This document shows positions 60,242-64,000 of a DNA stretch of 64,000 nucleotides, piece after piece. Under the pieces are notes generated by a model. That model saw only the letters and a list, made by a program, of their open reading frames with translations, made no database searches and was not told the DNA's origin. The DNA lies in NCBI GenBank assembly GCA_008704415.1, contig VXIS01000244.1, positions 1 to 64,000 of the forward strand, read 5' to 3'. The position numbers and the translations under genes are program-made. Position 1 is the first letter of the stretch; the number at the start of each line of letters is the position of its first letter. Source of the stretch: Sphaerosporella brunnea. Lineage: Eukaryota; Ascomycota; Pezizomycetes; Pezizales; Pyronemataceae.

Positions 60242-62400
60242 ATGAGCGAGAATACCGTGCCGCCGCCGACCATCGCGCCCACCGCACCTCCAAGAACCAA
60301 CTCGGCTCCGCGGCGAGCGTGCCAGAACTGCTGGAGGTCGAAGGCAAAGTGCGTGCAGCAGCTGCACACCGGAGATGGGAAATGCCAGAGGTAGGCCTGC
60401 CTAGGCAAGGAAACGAAGCCTGCAACCGTGCAGCGCATGTTCGTCCGGTGTTGATGCTCTCCAGATGCCATCGCCTGAGCAAGGAATGCGCGCCTGCCGC
60501 GACTGCCCCGCGGAGACCGAGGGGCCCCAAAACTACGTACGGACAACCGCCCCAGATCCGCGCATCCCGAAACCAGCTGATGTCCCGCAGACGCGTCGCG
60601 AAATTGGAGCAGAAGCTGGACGGCGTTGTGGCGTTGCTCACGGCGGCCTCGCAGCAGCTGCCAAGACGCAATGAGTCGCCGTCTCCGTTTGGCCATCTCT
60701 CCACGGACAGATCCAGCAGTGGAACCCCCACGGAACACAGAAACAGACCTTTCGAAATCCCATCCCAGTTTATAGGCCACCTATTCATACCGTCAGACCC
60801 ACCGCCAGGCCTTCAAAGCTCCTTCCAAGTGTTTTCCTTCACGTGTGACGAAGCGGAGACCCTGTTGGAAAACTACCGCACGAAGATGGTGGCCAATTTT
60901 CCGTTTGTGGTTGTGCCGCCAGAAATGACAGCCCACCAACTTCGCAGCGAGAAACCGTTTCTGTTCATGAGTGTCATGACGGCGGCTCTGTATCGCAAAA
61001 TGACTCGCCAGAAACAACTGGGAGGGGAAATTATGAACTACATCTGCAACCATGTGATCCTTCGTGGCGAGAAGAGCTTGGAGCTGCTGCAAGGGATCCT
61101 CCTTTTTCTCGCCTGGTATGTTCTGCCGTCTGGATGGCCTTGCAGTTTTCCTCACGGTGTTGCAGGTATCACTACCACTACAAACCCGGGGCTCAGCAGA
61201 TCTATAAGGTTCTGCAATTGGCTGTAGGTTTGCTGGTCGATTTGGGACTGAACAGGTCACAAAAGTCCAATAAAATCGCCTTGGAAGTCGTCCATCACCG
61301 ATGTGAAAACATTCGACACGGCGATGCCCCTACAACATTGGAGGAAGACAGAGCAGTGGCAGGATGTTATTACTTGACTTCTACGTAAGTTCCCGTCGCA
61401 AAGGCTCTGATATCCGCTGACGCCGCCAATCCAGAATCTCGACAAACTTTAAGAAACTGAACACATTGCGCCTGAAAGGGCGCATAGATGAATGCTGTCG
61501 ATCGCTCTCGGCAGCCGCTCAATACCCAAGCGATAGATACCTCGTCCAGATAGTCCAGCTCCAAAAGATCGCCGACAAAGTAAACCAGCATTTCTTCGGC
61601 GACGAGCCGGATTCGACTCTTCCAATACATCTGGGCATAAAAGCACTGCAAGACGAACTGCAAGCCTTCAAAAACGCCCTGCCTGCGGATCTGTCGACAT
61701 ATCGTGTGTTCCAACCCCCTCCCATCGCTCTTTTTTCTGCGTACTGATCCGGCCAGCTTTGCTCCAAATGCATCTCTACAACTTGGAAATAAACCTCCAC
61801 GAACCCGCCATCCACGCCACCAACCTCCCCACCGATATCCAGCGCCTCAAGCTGCTGCACAACTGCCTAACCTCCACCAAAGCCTATCTCGACACCTACC
61901 TTCTCCTCACGATAGACGGCTTGTTCACCTTCACGTTCATCGAATGGGCACAGCTATCGTACGCGCTGATAATCCTCTCCACGCTCTCGCTGCTGAAAGA
62001 CCCCGCCTGGGACCTGGACCACGTGCGCCGAGTGGTGGATCTGTCGCAGGTGCTGGAACAGGCAGTGAAGCGGTTGGCATACGCCATCAGCCTGGACGGC
62101 GTGGAGCGCGGCGGAGACACCGACACCATCCACGGCGTCTCGCGCCTGATGGAGCGCATGCGCACGTGGTTCGAGATCAAGCGCGGGGGAGGCGGCGGCG
62201 CAGGCGAGGTCTCGCCGATGCAGTGTGTGCACGCCGTCGGGGACGGGATCGAGGTGTCTGAGACCTGTCGCGATGCCGTTGGAGGCGCAGGGGACGTGGT
62301 GGATAGTACTGAGGCACCGGCACCGGCGGCGGCGGTGGATGAGTCCTTTTTGGAGCAGATTCTGGGGGATTGGAGCGAGTTGCTGGACATGGAGTTTTGA
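60242..62400 (+). CDS. Zn(2)Cys(6) transcription factor (643 aa)
   Basis: Fungal zinc-cluster DNA-binding regulator, nuclear. Exons 60242-60390, 60465-61115, 61166-61384, 61435-61703 and 61757-62400; introns of 50-74 bp. The cluster is complete: Cys27, Cys30, Cys37, Cys48, Cys51 and Cys58 in RRACQNCWRSKAKC...KCQRCHRLSKEC, with intron 1 inside it. A basic linker and short coiled coil (SRRRVAKLEQKLDGVVALL) follow, then a long helical middle region typical of fungal C6 factors and an acidic C-terminus ending WSELLDMEF, a possible activation segment. No neighbouring biosynthetic cluster indicates its target. Confidence 0.88.
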
Positions 62401-63470
62401 GTGGGAAGTCTTTTTTTTTCAGGATGGGTGGGATGCCGGACCAACTGGACAACGGCCGAGTTGTGTATAGTACTTGATGTAGAAAGATCTTGTGATTGTC
62501 GAACCATATTTGATATCAACCAATTTTATTTTTTTCAATTTTTTTTGTTTTTTGTTTTTTTGCTGGCCGTTATGAAAGGGCCTCGCTGGACTGCATATGC
62601 CTGGCCGAGACATGTCTACCTGGCGCAGTCGTGTGCCATGTGGGCCGGGAAGGCCCCAGACACTCTACTCTACTCTACTCCAGCGCTGCAATTATTCCAC
62701 CCCCCCGGGGACGCGACCTAACCCGGTTGCTGACCGACCAGGAGGGAGGGAGCAAGTGAGTCAGCGGTTTGATGATCCCCGCGATTTTTTTTTTTTTGCT
62801 GTTCGAAACACGTGTGTCTCCAACCCTCGGCTGGCTCTAATAATACCATTCTTTCGTACGGTACGATTTCAGTAGAATCCGGAAACTTATCCAAGATTAC
62901 GTCAAACTATATAGCAAAACTAAATAGCAAAAAACTAAAGAGAACGAGTGATCCGAATTTAAAAATGTCACGAGAAAGCTATGTTTTGAGTTTTTTTTTT
63001 CTGGACGTCGTCGCCCCCGCGCCGAGCCGATTGCGCTTTTTTTTTTATCGTGTATGAGGTTTCTGTTTAATGTATTGGTCTGTTGGGCGAAAGAGCATGA
63101 GCTACCTGCTTGAAAATGAGCGCCTCTGAATTGGAAGAGAGTGTGTGGAATATGCGGGGCTCCATTTCCTCCCACAAAAACTGCACCGCATCCTCGGCGT
63201 GACGTGACGGGTGAACAAGTTCTGCCGAGCTTTACACTACTGACGACGGGGCCGGCTTTCTCACAGCCCATACTTCACAAGAAAGGCGGTTACCGCCACA
63301 TGCTCTTCGGGCGTATAACTACATAGGTGTTGTTTTTGGCATCCGCGTTCTCATCGCAGCCCGGACCAGACCGCAAAGAAGCTTTTGTACACGGTATTTT
63401 TGGCCGAAACCTTGGAAATCTTACAGTCTCAAACGTACCAGCTACGCAAGCGAGGAGAAACATTCGATCC
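62401..63470. other. Unassigned stretch near right edge
   Basis: Low-complexity T runs at 62526-62560, 62785-62798, 62990-63000 and 63037-63046; no supported gene. Confidence 0.4.
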
Positions 63471-64000
63471 CTATGGCTGGGTGGTAGTGATTTGTGGGGA
63501 AGGCGAGCGAGCGAGCGACGTCGACGGCGGACAAAAGGTATCGAGTGATGCCCTGTGCACCGGTACGACGCAAAAGGAAAAAAACAAACTCGTGGCGGGA
63601 ATGCCATGGCAAAGCTGGATTTTGACCCACTGACCCCCAGGGATCCGCTTCCTCCCCCCAATACACGCGCAGAATCTGCCGCCTGGCTGTGCGCTCGTCG
63701 CGTCGGTGACGGTAGTCGCGGGTTCGCGGCTGCGGTTGCGTCGGTCGATTGCGTTTGGCGATTGTTGGCGACAACTCCGGGTGGATGCGGCAAATTCGGA
63801 GGAAGCCACCACCTCTGTGTTAGCAGACGTTTCTGACCTTTGGCTGGAAGGTACTGGGGGTTTCCAGACTTCATTCCAGTCCATTTCACCTTTGCTGCTG
63901 GCGATCACGCCGGTGCCCACTTCGATCAACCTGTCATTTTTTGAGTCGCCGACTTCAACGCCGTACTTGCGGAAGTACCGAATCAGCGCGCTGCCGGCGG
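63471..64000 (-). CDS. Partial ORF running off the right edge
   Basis: The minus-strand frame is open from base 64000 to a stop at 63471. Its first part reads SALIRYFRKYGVEVGDSKND then RLIEVGTGVIASSKGEMDWN, which looks like real protein. After VWKP the sequence becomes Ser/Arg/Thr-rich and may be read-through into an intron or 3' UTR. I do not recognise the family. Confidence 0.4.
   Translation of the reverse strand, partial: AGSALIRYFRKYGVEVGDSKNDRLIEVGTGVIASSKGEMDWNEVWKPPVPSSQRSETSANTEVVASSEFAASTRSCRQQSPNAIDRRNRSREPATTVTDATSAQPGGRFCACIGGRKRIPGGQWVKIQLCHGIPATSLFFSFCVVPVHRASLDTFCPPSTSLARSPSPQITTTQP

Overview
The window looks like nuclear DNA of a filamentous ascomycete (Pezizomycotina). Genes carry several short GT-AG introns of 44-85 bp with CTGAC-type branch sites. 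Gene families are typical of that group: a C6 zinc-cluster regulator, NACHT-ankyrin-SPRY NLRs, an ACS-family MFS transporter, a proteinase-K-like subtilase. There are also many small DNA transposons. Nothing bacterial, no CRISPR array and no convincing tRNA or rRNA gene was seen. All exon boundaries are my own readings from splice signals and protein continuity.

Region 1 (1-16877) is one very large palindrome. The arms, 1-8175 and 8678-16877, are reverse complements that differ, where compared, mainly by homopolymer-length changes. Each arm carries a complete DPB2-like gene (DNA polymerase epsilon subunit B), the start of a divergent histone-chaperone (NASP/Sim3/Hif1-like) gene, an 888-bp transposon with long terminal inverted repeats and a 410-bp MITE. 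The arms are joined by a 502-bp spacer whose first 432 bases contain only G and T. This is either a fold-back inverted duplication or an assembly or sequencing fold-back artefact; the sequence alone cannot decide.

Region 2 (16.7-20.4 kb) has a ~210-bp tandem array and a minus-strand gene for a coiled-coil protein with a C-terminal membrane anchor. Region 3 (20.7-24.9 kb) is a stack of nested MITEs followed by a short F-box-like ORF. Region 4 (25-40 kb) is gene-poor. It holds an ACS-type MFS transporter (29.2-30.9 kb), a small unknown three-exon gene (35.8-36.4 kb) and relics of hAT, pogo-like, PIF/Harbinger-like and TA-inserting elements. Several of these have readable target-site duplications.

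Region 5 (41.9-64 kb) is the gene-rich part: a membrane PDI, an eight-exon subtilisin-like protease without an obvious signal peptide, two tandem NLR genes (one ending just after the NACHT domain), a Harbinger-type relic, an acyl-CoA-binding protein divergent from a tyrosyl-DNA phosphodiesterase, a C6 transcription factor, and a partial gene at the right edge.

The genes do not form one pathway. The most distinctive features are the palindrome with its G/T-only core, a group of MITE subfamilies sharing TACCGTATT-like ends (with a nested insertion and an empty-site paralogue), and the full-length/truncated NLR pair.
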